Of a DNA stretch of 61,909 nt, positions 45,480 to 53,795 are shown in pieces (the first letter of the stretch is position 1; each line of letters opens with the position of its first letter). Location: the NCBI GenBank assembly GCA_022572465.1, contig JACZVV010000004.1:1-61909 (forward strand), given 5' to 3'. The stretch comes from Chloroflexota bacterium. Lineage in GTDB: Bacteria > Chloroflexota > Dehalococcoidia > SHYB01. The position numbers and the translations under genes are program-made. The notes beneath the pieces were generated by a model. It ran no database searches, was not told the DNA's origin, and was given only the letters and a program-made list of their open reading frames with translations.

Positions 45480-45512
45480 GATACTTTGATGACGGCATGC
45501 CGGCGGAGGTTA

Positions 45513-45548
45513 CAAAAAAAAGAGGCCGCCCCGAAGGGCGGCCCCTCT
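45513..45548 (-). terminator. Intrinsic terminator of the solute-binding lipoprotein gene
   Basis: On the minus strand a G+C-rich stem (45521-45531 with 45536-45548, CGAA/TTCG loop) is followed by eight T residues (45513-45520). It lies 17 bp after the gene stop and 34 bp before the DUF3179 start. Confidence 0.9.
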
Positions 45549-45564
45549 GCGGTCCATCTGAGCG

Positions 45565-47283
45565 CTATCGATCCAGCCAGGTGGTGTCGTACCGGCCGCG
45601 GTTGGAGAACGACGAGCCCAGGATCAGCCCTTTCACGTCGGGCCTGAGGATCCAAGGGGTTGAGGCCCAGCCGAGGATCACGTAGGTGGCCTGGTCGTAA
45701 GCGAGCTCCATCATTTCGAGGATAGCGGCTCGCCGGCGAGCGGGGTCGGTGGTGGTCTCCTGCTCGTCGAACAACGCGTCGATCTCCGGGTTGGAGAACT
45801 CACCGTAGTTCCTCGACCCGGTGCTGATCCAGAACAGCCCGAAGGTGTGCACCGGATCGTCCAGGGCCGAGCCGAAGGGGCGGTAGATCAGGTCGAACTT
45901 GCCCCCGGGAACGACGAGACGCTGGGCCTGCGTCCCGGTGTCCTCGACGTTGAGATCCAGAGCGAATCCTGGAATCTCGTTGAGGAGGGTTACCGCCACC
46001 ACCGCTTCATCGGCAAACGCGCCGAAGGAGATGACGTCGACGTTCGCTTTCAGCGGGTTGTCCTTGTCGAACCCGGCCTCTTTCAGCAGCCGCTCGGCCT
46101 CGGCGGCGTCGGCGTCGTGAGTCGCTTGGTTCAGTCCGGGGAAGCGTTTCTCCTCTTCCTGGGAGAGCCCCCACACGCCTCCGGCGCCCTTGGGAGTTAT
46201 CGCCAGCCCCGAGGGGAAGCCGTTGCCCTGGAAGGCCGCATCGACGAACTCCTGGCGGTCGATGCCGATCTGCATCGCCTTCCGCACCCGGATGTCGTCG
46301 AACGGAGGCTTATTCTTGATGAGGATCATTCGCCAGCTGGTTGCCGTCGCGCCGGTTATGAGGCCGGGGACGTCGCCCTTGATGCCATTGAGGACGCTGG
46401 TCAGCGCCGTCGCATCGATGTGGTCGAAGGCGTCGATTTCCCCCGTGCGGAAAGCGGCGATGTGGAGGGCCGATTCAATGATGAGGAAGAAGTCGATACC
46501 GTCGAGGTAGGGCAGCGGCTGGCCGTCTTCGCCATTCACGTAGAAGTTAGGATTGGCCCGCTGCTCCACCTTGTTGTCTCGCTTGAAGCTGGTCCACTCG
46601 AACGCGTTGGTGCCAACGACGTTGCCTTTGGCCAGCTCCTCCGCGGAGACCTGTGGCGCGTAGTTCAGCATCATCGCGTGGGTGAAGGTGGCGAACATCG
46701 AGTTGCTGGGCCGGCTCAGCGTGAGTTTGATGGTGGCGTTGTCCACCACTTCCACCGTGTCGACGGCGCTGAAAAAGGTCTTGAGGTGGCTCTTGAAGCC
46801 CTGACTCTCGAAAAACACGGTGTCGAGGTTGAACTTGGCGTCCTCGGCCGTGAAGGGCTTTCCATCGTGCCAAACCACCCCCTGCCGGAGGTTGAAGACG
46901 ATGGTCAGTCCGTCCCCGCCGATGGTCCAGCTCTCGGCCAGATCGCCCTTGATCTCGTTCGTGGCCAGATCGAACTGGATGAGCGAGCTCATCACCGGCT
47001 CGAAGAGCGGGTACGATGCGGAGATGGGGCCTTCTAGCGTGTTCCAGGGGTTGGGGTTGATGCCGATACGGGTCTTCAGAATGCCGCCGCGTTTGATGGT
47101 GACCTCGGGCGTCGGGGTCGGCGCGGGGGTTGGGGTCGCTTGAGGAGCCGATGTGGCCGTGGGAATGGCCGTCGGCGACCGCGGCGTCGATGTGGGATCG
47201 CCACCGCCACAGGCGGCAACGATCAGCGATGCGGCCATCACAACCGGTACGATAGCCATCCAACGAGATCGGAGCATACGCAT
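45565..47283 (-). CDS. ABC transporter family 5 (peptide/nickel-type) substrate-binding lipoprotein
   Basis: A 572-residue extracytoplasmic solute-binding protein. The signal peptide ends in a lipobox (LIVAACGGG), followed by a Thr/Pro/Ala linker (TSTPRSPTAIPTATSAPQAT and on), common in Chloroflexota. The SBP_bac_5 core has LAESWTIGGDGLTIVFNLRQ, GVVWHDGKPFTAEDAKFNL and a C-terminal lobe. The ATG at 47283 follows CAGGAGGTTCCAA. No cognate permease or ATPase gene is in the window, and the strong terminator argues for a single-gene unit. Confidence 0.9.
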   Translation of the reverse strand: MRMLRSRWMAIVPVVMAASLIVAACGGGDPTSTPRSPTAIPTATSAPQATPTPAPTPTPEVTIKRGGILKTRIGINPNPWNTLEGPISASYPLFEPVMSSLIQFDLATNEIKGDLAESWTIGGDGLTIVFNLRQGVVWHDGKPFTAEDAKFNLDTVFFESQGFKSHLKTFFSAVDTVEVVDNATIKLTLSRPSNSMFATFTHAMMLNYAPQVSAEELAKGNVVGTNAFEWTSFKRDNKVEQRANPNFYVNGEDGQPLPYLDGIDFFLIIESALHIAAFRTGEIDAFDHIDATALTSVLNGIKGDVPGLITGATATSWRMILIKNKPPFDDIRVRKAMQIGIDRQEFVDAAFQGNGFPSGLAITPKGAGGVWGLSQEEEKRFPGLNQATHDADAAEAERLLKEAGFDKDNPLKANVDVISFGAFADEAVVAVTLLNEIPGFALDLNVEDTGTQAQRLVVPGGKFDLIYRPFGSALDDPVHTFGLFWISTGSRNYGEFSNPEIDALFDEQETTTDPARRRAAILEMMELAYDQATYVILGWASTPWILRPDVKGLILGSSFSNRGRYDTTWLDR

Positions 47284-47330
47284 TTGGAACCTCCTGACGT
47301 GAGGGAACCTCGTGGTTTCCAGCGGGAGGA

Positions 47331-47360
47331 ATGCTAGCATCCGACAGGAAAGCGTGTCAA
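47331..47360 (-). promoter_or_regulatory. Sigma-70-type promoter of the solute-binding protein gene
   Basis: On the minus strand TTGACA (47355-47360) is followed after 18 bp by TAGCAT (47331-47336), 47 bp upstream of the ATG. Confidence 0.6.
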
Positions 47361-47448
47361 TGGAGGAAAGACGACGGATCAATCAGGAGACGTCGCGGTC
47401 CGTTGGGTCTCAGCGCGCCTGGCCCGTAGCCTTGCGCCGGCAACCTGC

Positions 47449-47757
47449 TTACTCATCCAGTTGCCGCAGCGCGTCGAGCCGGCCATGAAGGAACCCTTCT
47501 CTGCGGGCCTGCTCCAGCCGAGCCTCGGTCACCTGCTCCGACAGCCGGTCGATGGCATCCTGCGACTGCCCCGAGAGGCCGATGAGCCGTTCCAGCAGCG
47601 CTTCGATCTTCTCGACGCGGTCGCTGTCCTCCGCGCTTAAACGAACGTATACCGTGGCCCCACCGCGCTCACGGAGAAAGCGCCCAACTCGAAAAGCGGA
47701 CATCCCGGCGGCCACGGCGGCTCCCAATGCGGCAGCCGCGGGGATCAAAAGCTCCAC
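47449..47757 (-). CDS. Phage-module protein with N-terminal helix and coiled coil
   Basis: A 102-residue protein at the distal end of the phage-like gene run. It has an N-terminal hydrophobic segment (LIPAAAALGAAVAAGMSA), then a charged helical region likely to form a coiled coil (DRVEKIEALLERLIGLSG, LSEQVTEARLEQARREG). The start is a GTG with AAAGGA upstream. No family recognised; position and topology would allow a virion-linked or holin-like role, without direct support. Confidence 0.55.
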   Translation of the reverse strand: MELLIPAAAALGAAVAAGMSAFRVGRFLRERGGATVYVRLSAEDSDRVEKIEALLERLIGLSGQSQDAIDRLSEQVTEARLEQARREGFLHGRLDALRQLDE

Positions 47758-47827
47758 GACGAACGGTTCCTTTCTGTATCGCCGGCGGCGGGTCTGGATT
47801 CACGATGCCCGGGCTCACGACAGACCG

Positions 47828-48241
47828 TCACGCCAGGGTGACCTCGCCGGGGGTAATGTCCGGCGGGCGCAGGCTGTACTCGCCCCATTGCGAGAAGCTC
47901 ATGACTTCCAAAGGACCGGCCCCGGTGTCCCACCCATAGAGCTGAAGCAGGTCGCCGGTCTGCCATCCGCCGATGTCCTCGCTGAACGTCGTGAAATCGC
48001 CGCTGGTACTCTGCTGAATGACGCCAAGGGCGGCGCCGTTGCGATAGACCTGCGCGTGAGAGGCACCGGCGCCTCCCGCCTTGCGCAGGGCGAACTTGAT
48101 CCGGTACACGCCGGGATAGGTAACGGTGATCTCCTTGAGCTTGACTGGCGGGAAAGAGTTAGTGGTTGCTACCTCCACCGATTGTTGCACCAACGAGCTG
48201 GACGGCCTGGCGACGACCTGTTTTGGTTCGATGCCTGCCAC
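47828..48241 (-). CDS. Phage-module protein, probable beta-rich structural component
   Basis: A 137-residue protein starting at a GTG (48241) with a strong GAGGAGG 5-9 nt upstream; an earlier ATG at 48295 lacks a comparable site. The body is rich in beta-strand-forming sequence (KLKEITVTYPGVYRIKFALR, HAQVYRNGAALGVI, GDLLQLYGWDTG), as in tail or decoration proteins. No specific family recognised. Confidence 0.55.
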   Translation of the reverse strand: MAGIEPKQVVARPSSSLVQQSVEVATTNSFPPVKLKEITVTYPGVYRIKFALRKAGGAGASHAQVYRNGAALGVIQQSTSGDFTTFSEDIGGWQTGDLLQLYGWDTGAGPLEVMSFSQWGEYSLRPPDITPGEVTLA

Positions 48242-48316
48242 GGGGCTCCTCCTCTTGCGAACGCAGTCCCGCTGCGATGCCGTTCGGACGAGCATTCCGC
48301 CCGAGCGGAAGCGGGA

Positions 48317-49135
48317 TTACACACCCGCGATCACGATCCTGCGATAGGGCGCGAGCAGCGTCCGTACGTCGGGGTCCACATCGGGGAAGGGTTCCTGACG
48401 GAACGTCGCGGCGGCGACGTTGACGATGTAGGCCGAGTCCTTCCGCTTCCAGATCCGCGCCGCCTGGATGAGGCACGCCTCGGCCACCGGGCGAGGATAG
48501 CGGTACACGTCGATGCCGGTCCCATCGGCGTGGGCCGCCGCCGTCGTGCCGTTGACGGCTCGCTCCACCGTCAGATCGTTCCCCGAGATGGCCGAGACGT
48601 AGAGCTGCTCCGACTCGATGCGCACGGTCATGCCGGTCTTGAATTTCGTTCCATCGGTGACCGTCAACGTGGTGTCGGTGGCCGAGTACTGGGCGCCCTC
48701 GTTGATGTCGGCGCCGGAGTCCTCGATCTCCTCGCGGTAGCCCCACCGGCCCGCCACCTCCACGGCCTTCTTCCCACCGTTGTTGAAGTCGCTCCGTCCG
48801 CCCCACGGCGTCACGGCGATCGCGTTCTTGGGGAAGCCGTTGTACGGCAGCAGCTCGTAATCGCTGGCGCTCCAGGTCGTCTCCCAGCCGGCGCCGTCGG
48901 CATCGTCGTCGGTCTTGACGCTGGTGACGGCGACAAGGTCTCCATCCAGGAGCAACGGGCCGGCCACGCCGTCGTAGTACCGGGTCTCGTCCTTGACGAA
49001 GAAGAATCGGTTGCAAAACTGATCGATGGCGCGACTGATGTTCTCCAGAAGCGCCAGGACCTGGGCATCGTCGCCGGTGCCGGTGATGCCCATCCGGGCC
49101 TTGAAGCTCTCGAGGTCGCAGTAGAGGTTGCTCAT
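48317..49135 (-). CDS. Phage head-tail connector (gp6/gp15-like) protein
   Basis: A 272-residue protein whose N-terminal part (YCDLESFKARMGI, ALLENISRAIDQFCNRFF) matches the helical head-tail connector family that begins after the capsid gene in HK97-type phages. A beta-rich insert (about residues 130-210) is followed by a return to helix, VAEACLIQAARIWKRKDS. The start overlaps the upstream gene by 4 bp (ATGA). Confidence 0.7.
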   Translation of the reverse strand: MSNLYCDLESFKARMGITGTGDDAQVLALLENISRAIDQFCNRFFFVKDETRYYDGVAGPLLLDGDLVAVTSVKTDDDADGAGWETTWSASDYELLPYNGFPKNAIAVTPWGGRSDFNNGGKKAVEVAGRWGYREEIEDSGADINEGAQYSATDTTLTVTDGTKFKTGMTVRIESEQLYVSAISGNDLTVERAVNGTTAAAHADGTGIDVYRYPRPVAEACLIQAARIWKRKDSAYIVNVAAATFRQEPFPDVDPDVRTLLAPYRRIVIAGV

Positions 49136-49512
49136 GATGCCGGCTCCCGTCCCGATTCTCGGGGTAGGTCCGGCTCCCGTCCCGATGCGGATTCGGGATG
49201 CGAATAGGAGATCGGAGCGTCCAGCTCCTCCATCTTCGCGCGGGCCTCCGGGTACAGGCGGTCGATCTCAGCGATGTCCCGGACGTAGCGGTCCAGCTCC
49301 TGTCCCAAACGCCGCGCCTCGTCGGTGGCGTTGCGCCGCCGGGCCAGCCGCTGGTTCATCTGGGCCAGGACGGCGCTATTGCGCAGGACCTGGCGCTGGC
49401 GGGCGGCGATACTGGTCTCCAGCTCTCGAGGGATCGAGAGGTCTACTCCGTCGATGTCGGCGCCAACGTACTCTCGTAATTCGTCGACGATGTGTTGGTG
49501 GGTGTTGGACAT
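49132..49512 (-). CDS. Phage-module helical protein of unknown function
   Basis: A 126-residue, strongly helical, charged protein (ELETSIAARQRQVLRNSAVL, RRRNATDEARRLGQELDRY). The C-terminus contains a short repeated peptide (SGREPD, ESGREPA) encoded by repeated GGCTCCCGTCCCGA-type DNA, suggesting that an intergenic repeat was absorbed into the reading frame. No family recognised. Confidence 0.55.
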   Translation of the reverse strand: MSNTHQHIVDELREYVGADIDGVDLSIPRELETSIAARQRQVLRNSAVLAQMNQRLARRRNATDEARRLGQELDRYVRDIAEIDRLYPEARAKMEELDAPISYSHPESASGREPDLPRESGREPAS

Positions 49513-49522
49513 GGCTGCCTGC

Positions 49523-49756
49523 CTACAGGGATTCCGCGATCTGCTGGAGGCGTTTACCGATCGTCTTGGCGCCGGTCTTTTGCGATGCGGTGAGCTGGTC
49601 CCAAATGTCGGTCGTCTTGCGAACCCGCGTCTCCTCCTCGCCCGTCACGTCGTCCTGCACAGCGTAGTTGACCGTCAGCTCGACCCCGATGACATCGGGG
49701 CCGTCGAACTGGAAGGTTACTTGTTCCAACCGGTGGTCTGTCTTAATGAGTGCCAT
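49523..49756 (-). CDS. Small phage-module protein
   Basis: A 77-residue protein (MALIKTDHRLEQVTFQFDG) with a predicted beta-then-helix plan. Its start overlaps the upstream stop by one base (TAATG). It includes one of the CCCCGAT-ATCGGGG palindromes inside its coding sequence (49684-49700). No family recognised. Confidence 0.5.
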   Translation of the reverse strand: MALIKTDHRLEQVTFQFDGPDVIGVELTVNYAVQDDVTGEEETRVRKTTDIWDQLTASQKTGAKTIGKRLQQIAESL

Positions 49757-50727
49757 TAGATAGCAGCCCCCTCTATGAATTCTTCAATAAACCCACCGCC
49801 AAACATTTCATCCAGCCGTCTCATTAGGCGCTCCATGTGAACGCGGAACACGCGGCCCGTTACAGTGTTCTTACTGTTAAACCACCACTCGCCGGTTTCA
49901 GGGTCGTGGGGCGAAAGCTGTGTCACGACGCCCCCACTGTCGATTACTTGCATCTCACCGGACGAAACGTAGAAGCTGGCCCCGTTCGTCAGCGTTCCCA
50001 CTGGGGCCGTGGCGTTGAAGATGCTGATGAGGTTATGGCCTATCGTTGTAGCGTGAGTCGTTGCCGCACCAAGCTGAAGACGACCCAAGGTGCCAATATG
50101 CCCAAGGTTAAGTGGGCCAGCGCACCAGAATATTCTCCAGTTGCGGCTGCTAATACCTAAGTCCAAACCGTTGTTAGTGGTAGGAACAAAGTGCCCGCCC
50201 GCGCTCACTTCAGCCCCATAAATGCCAGAGGTTGGCATTAGCTGCAAAGCTACGTTGCTGGTTGGCCTAATAACTGCCGGACTGCCTGTAATACGTACAA
50301 CATCAGCAGGGTCTAGCGTCAGGTCGCCGGCGGAGGTCTTGATGGCCTGGTTGCCGCCGATGATCAGATCGGTGGCCGGGTTGAGCTGAATGGCGCCGGC
50401 GCCGCTTTCGATGACGGCGTCGGTGCGATTGTGCAGAAGGCTGACGTACTCGTTGGCGCCGCCCGCCGCCGGGTCGTCGCCGGACCAGACCACCAGCCGG
50501 GGATCGGCGGTGACGCCCAGGCCGGTGTCTTTGTCGATATGGTCCTTGTTGACCAGGATGAAGTTGCCGGAGAAGGCGGCGTCGTTGAGCTTGAGGCCCA
50601 GCTTCAAGGCGTCGTTGGTCTCCGCCGTGTCCCACTGGAGGCAGGCGTCCTGGCCGCTGCCGAAGCAGTGGTCCAGGTCGTCGGCCACCAGCCGTGGGTT
50701 GCGCAAAAGTTCGATAGCTGTGGTCAT
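49756..50727 (-). CDS. Mosaic tail-fibre-like virion protein
   Basis: A 323-residue protein. The first ~145 residues are encoded by very high-G+C DNA (48 of 60 bases at 50461-50520), the rest by DNA much closer to even (31 of 60 at 50221-50280). The middle carries repeated turn-rich motifs (NPATDLIIGGNQAIKTSAGD, TSNVALQLMPTSG, NNGLDLGISSRNWRIFW) as seen in phage tail or fibre proteins, and the end is helical (HMERLMRRLDEMFGGGFIEE). The composition step near 50290 suggests domain exchange. Confidence 0.65.
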   Translation of the reverse strand: MTTAIELLRNPRLVADDLDHCFGSGQDACLQWDTAETNDALKLGLKLNDAAFSGNFILVNKDHIDKDTGLGVTADPRLVVWSGDDPAAGGANEYVSLLHNRTDAVIESGAGAIQLNPATDLIIGGNQAIKTSAGDLTLDPADVVRITGSPAVIRPTSNVALQLMPTSGIYGAEVSAGGHFVPTTNNGLDLGISSRNWRIFWCAGPLNLGHIGTLGRLQLGAATTHATTIGHNLISIFNATAPVGTLTNGASFYVSSGEMQVIDSGGVVTQLSPHDPETGEWWFNSKNTVTGRVFRVHMERLMRRLDEMFGGGFIEEFIEGAAI

Positions 50728-50763
50728 GTCGTCCTCCTTTCGCCCCGATGTTATCGGGGAGGC

Positions 50764-51051
50764 CTAGCTCACCGCGCAGTACTCGACGCCCTCGCCGTTG
50801 ACGGAGACGTCGAGATAAACATCCGCGAGGTTGAACGGCTCATCCGAAGCGATTCTGAACTGGTCCCCCGGAAAGAGCTCGGGAGCGTTGCTGCTGGCCA
50901 CCCCGTCGTTGCCCACGTAGACCTTCCCGGTGTTGCCGGATTTGGCCACGATGGTCAGCGCCTTCGCGGACAGGTTCGATGCCACGGCGACCAGCCGCTC
51001 CCTGGTCCCAGCCGTGGTGACGGTCTTGCTCCCGGTCGAGAGCTTTGCCAT
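50764..51051 (-). CDS. Small virion-associated protein (decoration-like)
   Basis: A 95-residue beta-rich protein between the capsid and the fibre-like gene (KLSTGSKTVTTAGTRERLVA, GKVYVGNDGVASS). The ATG at 51051 follows GGAGACCGTT. Position directly after the major capsid gene would fit a decoration or head-completion protein, but no family motif is recognised. Confidence 0.55.
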   Translation of the reverse strand: MAKLSTGSKTVTTAGTRERLVAVASNLSAKALTIVAKSGNTGKVYVGNDGVASSNAPELFPGDQFRIASDEPFNLADVYLDVSVNGEGVEYCAVS

Positions 51052-51070
51052 AACGGTCTCCTCCCTTGTT

Positions 51071-51108
51071 GCCCTCACCCCAACCCTCTCCCACTGGGAA
51101 AGGGGGAG
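51071..51108. repeat. REP-like intergenic palindrome
   Basis: A CCCTCACCCCAACCCTCTCC-type sequence followed by GGGAAAGGGGGAG, the same family as at 53745-53781 and 59902-59953. It lies between the capsid and small virion genes. Confidence 0.6.
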
Positions 51109-51212
51109 TCCCGATTCTTGCCGGCGCCGGTCCCGATAAATCGGGACGGCCGGAAGGAACGAGGGAGACAGGAGCCAGGGCCCCCACTCCCCCGTTCCTC
51201 GATCCTCGCCCC

Positions 51213-52616
51213 CTACACGCCGGTAATGTTGTAGGCCAGGGTGGCGTGCTTGGCCGAAGAGCGGGCGCCTCGGGCGACCAGCGCCATGCGGAAGCTCACC
51301 ACCATCTTGATCTGGGTCCTGTCGATGTCCCGGTCCGTCTCGATCAGCATCTCCCGGCGGAAGCCGTGGAACCAGCCGTGGCGGTTGACCGCCAGCACCC
51401 GTCCGGTGTCGGTAACGTTGCCGCCATCAGTGACCTTGCCGTCGGTGTCGGCCACGCCCATCACACCGCTGACCAGGTATGGGACGCCATAGACCTGGGC
51501 GAGCTGCCCCGATCGGATGGTCGCCGCCGGCCCCAGCTTGTCCACCGTGACGACCTCGCTCAGCGCGATGGCCTGGAGCCAGGTCCGCGTGTCGCTGATG
51601 AAGACCAGGTCGGGGCTGGTGGCGTTGTTGCCGCCCGTCGGATTCAGCGCGTACTTGTCCATCTTGGCCAGGATGTTCTTGAACATGTCGGCCGAGATGG
51701 CGGCGTTGTGGTCGATGGCCTGGGCGGTGTTGTCCACCAGCGGCAGATGCAGCAAACCGTCGCCGCCGCCGTAGAGGTAGCGGCTGCTAGCCGGCAGCGT
51801 CGCGCCGTCGGCAATGATGGAGTCCAACGCCGTGCTATCTGTTTGCAGCAGCAGGTCGTCGATGGTCTCGGCGGTGTTGCGAACGAAGACCTCCCGTACG
51901 CTGGGGAGCATCGCCATGATCGCGTCCTCGTCCAGCTCGTAGGACCAGACGCTGAGGGCCTTGACCCCGCCGGCGGACATGGTGTTCTTGGCGGTGGTCA
52001 GGTCCGTCGCCGTGCCCGCGCTGTTCTCCGTCGCCTTGTAGAAGGTCACGTCCCCCATCTCCAGCGGGATGTCGAAGGGGTTGGTGGGCATGTTGATGCG
52101 GGGCAAGAACGACGAGATCACCGTGTTCAGACGGACGTCCCGCCAGATCTCCGTGGCCATGCCGGTGGGGACGAGCTCGTCGCCGCTGCCGGCGGTCGTG
52201 CTGTCCAGGGCCCGTTTCAGGGGCTCCCAACCGTCCTGCTGATGGACGATGCGGTTCTGACGCCGGTGGCTGCCGACCCAAAGCCGGGTGGCGCCGTCGG
52301 CATCGGCGCGCACGTCGAGGGTGAAGATCGCGCGTCCCTTCCCCATCTCGGCCGCCTCTCGAAGCGCCTTGACGATGGCCAGGTCGAAATGGGTCAGGCC
52401 GTCGTACCGGCCGCCTCGCACGCTCTCTCCCTCGCCGCCGCCGAAGATGGGACGCCGGCGCACCTCGTCGAACTTGGCCAGGTCCTTGCGCACCGAGTCC
52501 ACCAGCCGCGTCATCTCCTCGCGGGTGACCAGCGCGGCGGACCGCTCTCGGATGAAGTCCCGGGCCTCGATGATGCCGTGGATCGCGTCTTCGATTTCAG
52601 CGTTGCTGTATGCCAT
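51213..52616 (-). CDS. HK97-type phage major capsid protein
   Basis: A 467-residue capsid protein. An N-terminal helical delta-like region (to about residue 110, rich in R, E and D) precedes the HK97-fold core: GDELVPTGMATEIWRDVRL, PRINMPTNPFDIPLEMGD, SVWSYELDEDAIMAMLPSVR, DTRTWLQAIAL and YGVPYLVSGVMG. The next gene upstream is the prohead protease and then the portal, the classic order. ATG follows AAAGGAGAAACG. Confidence 0.88.
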   Translation of the reverse strand: MAYSNAEIEDAIHGIIEARDFIRERSAALVTREEMTRLVDSVRKDLAKFDEVRRRPIFGGGEGESVRGGRYDGLTHFDLAIVKALREAAEMGKGRAIFTLDVRADADGATRLWVGSHRRQNRIVHQQDGWEPLKRALDSTTAGSGDELVPTGMATEIWRDVRLNTVISSFLPRINMPTNPFDIPLEMGDVTFYKATENSAGTATDLTTAKNTMSAGGVKALSVWSYELDEDAIMAMLPSVREVFVRNTAETIDDLLLQTDSTALDSIIADGATLPASSRYLYGGGDGLLHLPLVDNTAQAIDHNAAISADMFKNILAKMDKYALNPTGGNNATSPDLVFISDTRTWLQAIALSEVVTVDKLGPAATIRSGQLAQVYGVPYLVSGVMGVADTDGKVTDGGNVTDTGRVLAVNRHGWFHGFRREMLIETDRDIDRTQIKMVVSFRMALVARGARSSAKHATLAYNITGV

Positions 52617-52743
52617 CGTTTCTCCTTTGTCGGTGGTGGGAACCAGGAACGCCGGTCCCGAGTCAGCACCCAGTCCGCTGAGGGCCGGGCCTTGGGACGG
52701 CGCCCATGTTCCGGGCTTGCTCTTCCTTTTTCCTGTTCTCGGA

Positions 52744-53661
52744 TCACTTGCTCAAGCCGGGCGCGCTTTCCAACGCCTGCGCGAGCTCCCGGGCGTCGGG
52801 ATGCGTTCGCATCTCCTCGACGAGCCCCCGGAACTCTCGCGCGGCGCGGACCAACGCGCCCAGCCTTTCGTTATCGGCTGTGTCGTCGCCGTTTTCACGC
52901 TTGTCGTCATCCACGAAGCATTCGTCGCTCACAGGCTGCCCCTGGGCCACCGCCGCGCCCAGCTCTCGCGCCATGCGAGTGAGGGGTTGAAGGAGCCGCG
53001 GCGAGGTCGGCCCGGCGGGCCCCAGCCGGGACTTGACGTAGTCCCACGCGTCCTCAAGCTCGGCCACCAGCTGGGTGAGCGACGGGTGGTCCACCCGTGC
53101 CGCCGGCGGCAGCGCGCCTGTGGATGGGCCCTTGCCCAACAGATCGCCGAAGCCCATCGAACGCATGCCCGCGGCGTAGAGCTCCCGGCTCGCCGCCGGG
53201 TCCGCCGGGATCGGCACCAGGCTCCATTCCAGGAGGTCCGACTTGCGGTGACGGAGCCCCCGCCGGTTGGGCAGCGGCGTCGCCTCCAGGCTCTCCCACC
53301 CGATGGACGCCGTGCGCAGGAAGCCGCGCTCCCAGGCGTTGGCCACACGGTTGGCGAAGGCGTCGCCCGGCAGGAACTCGAACTCCACGTCGATGGCCTG
53401 GGGACGCCGGTGCAGCGATAGCGTACGGCCGATGGGCAGTCCCCCCGACGGCGTCCTGCCGACGTAATCGTGGACCCACATCACCACCGGGTTCTTGAGG
53501 TAGTTCTCCACGTTCATGCCCATCGGCTCCACCACGTCGCCGTCGCGGGCCACCACGTCGGTCATGATGCGAACGCGGTGCCGCCGTTGAGACCCTTCGC
53601 CTCGGCGCGTGGCGGGCCCGTCCTGGACCTCGATGGGAAACCATCCTTGAGCCGTCGTCAT
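52744..53661 (-). CDS. HK97-family prohead protease
   Basis: A 305-residue protein with an N-terminal S78-type protease domain: VVEPMGMNVENYLKNPVVMW, the catalytic His in MWVHDY and the Ser in RTASIGWESLE. The C-terminal ~120 residues are helical and charged and probably act as scaffold (RELGAAVAQGQPVSDECF). It lies between portal and capsid, as in HK97-type phages. The start is the ATG at 53661. Confidence 0.85.
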   Translation of the reverse strand: MTTAQGWFPIEVQDGPATRRGEGSQRRHRVRIMTDVVARDGDVVEPMGMNVENYLKNPVVMWVHDYVGRTPSGGLPIGRTLSLHRRPQAIDVEFEFLPGDAFANRVANAWERGFLRTASIGWESLEATPLPNRRGLRHRKSDLLEWSLVPIPADPAASRELYAAGMRSMGFGDLLGKGPSTGALPPAARVDHPSLTQLVAELEDAWDYVKSRLGPAGPTSPRLLQPLTRMARELGAAVAQGQPVSDECFVDDDKRENGDDTADNERLGALVRAAREFRGLVEEMRTHPDARELAQALESAPGLSK

Positions 53662-53744
53662 GCGTACCCCCTCGTTTCTGTCCCTGTCCCTTGTCCGTCG
53701 TCCCGAGAAGCCATCCCGAAAATGGGGCCGCTAGATTGGGAGGA

Positions 53745-53781
53745 CCCTCACCCTAACCCTCTCCCTCGAAGGGCGAGGGGA
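53745..53781. repeat. REP-like intergenic palindrome
   Basis: CCCTCACCCTAACCCTCTCC followed by CTCGAAGGGCGAGGGG, between the protease and portal genes. It shares the CCCTCACCC core with the element at 51071. Confidence 0.6.
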
Positions 53782-53795
53782 TTTTGGAATAGCCT

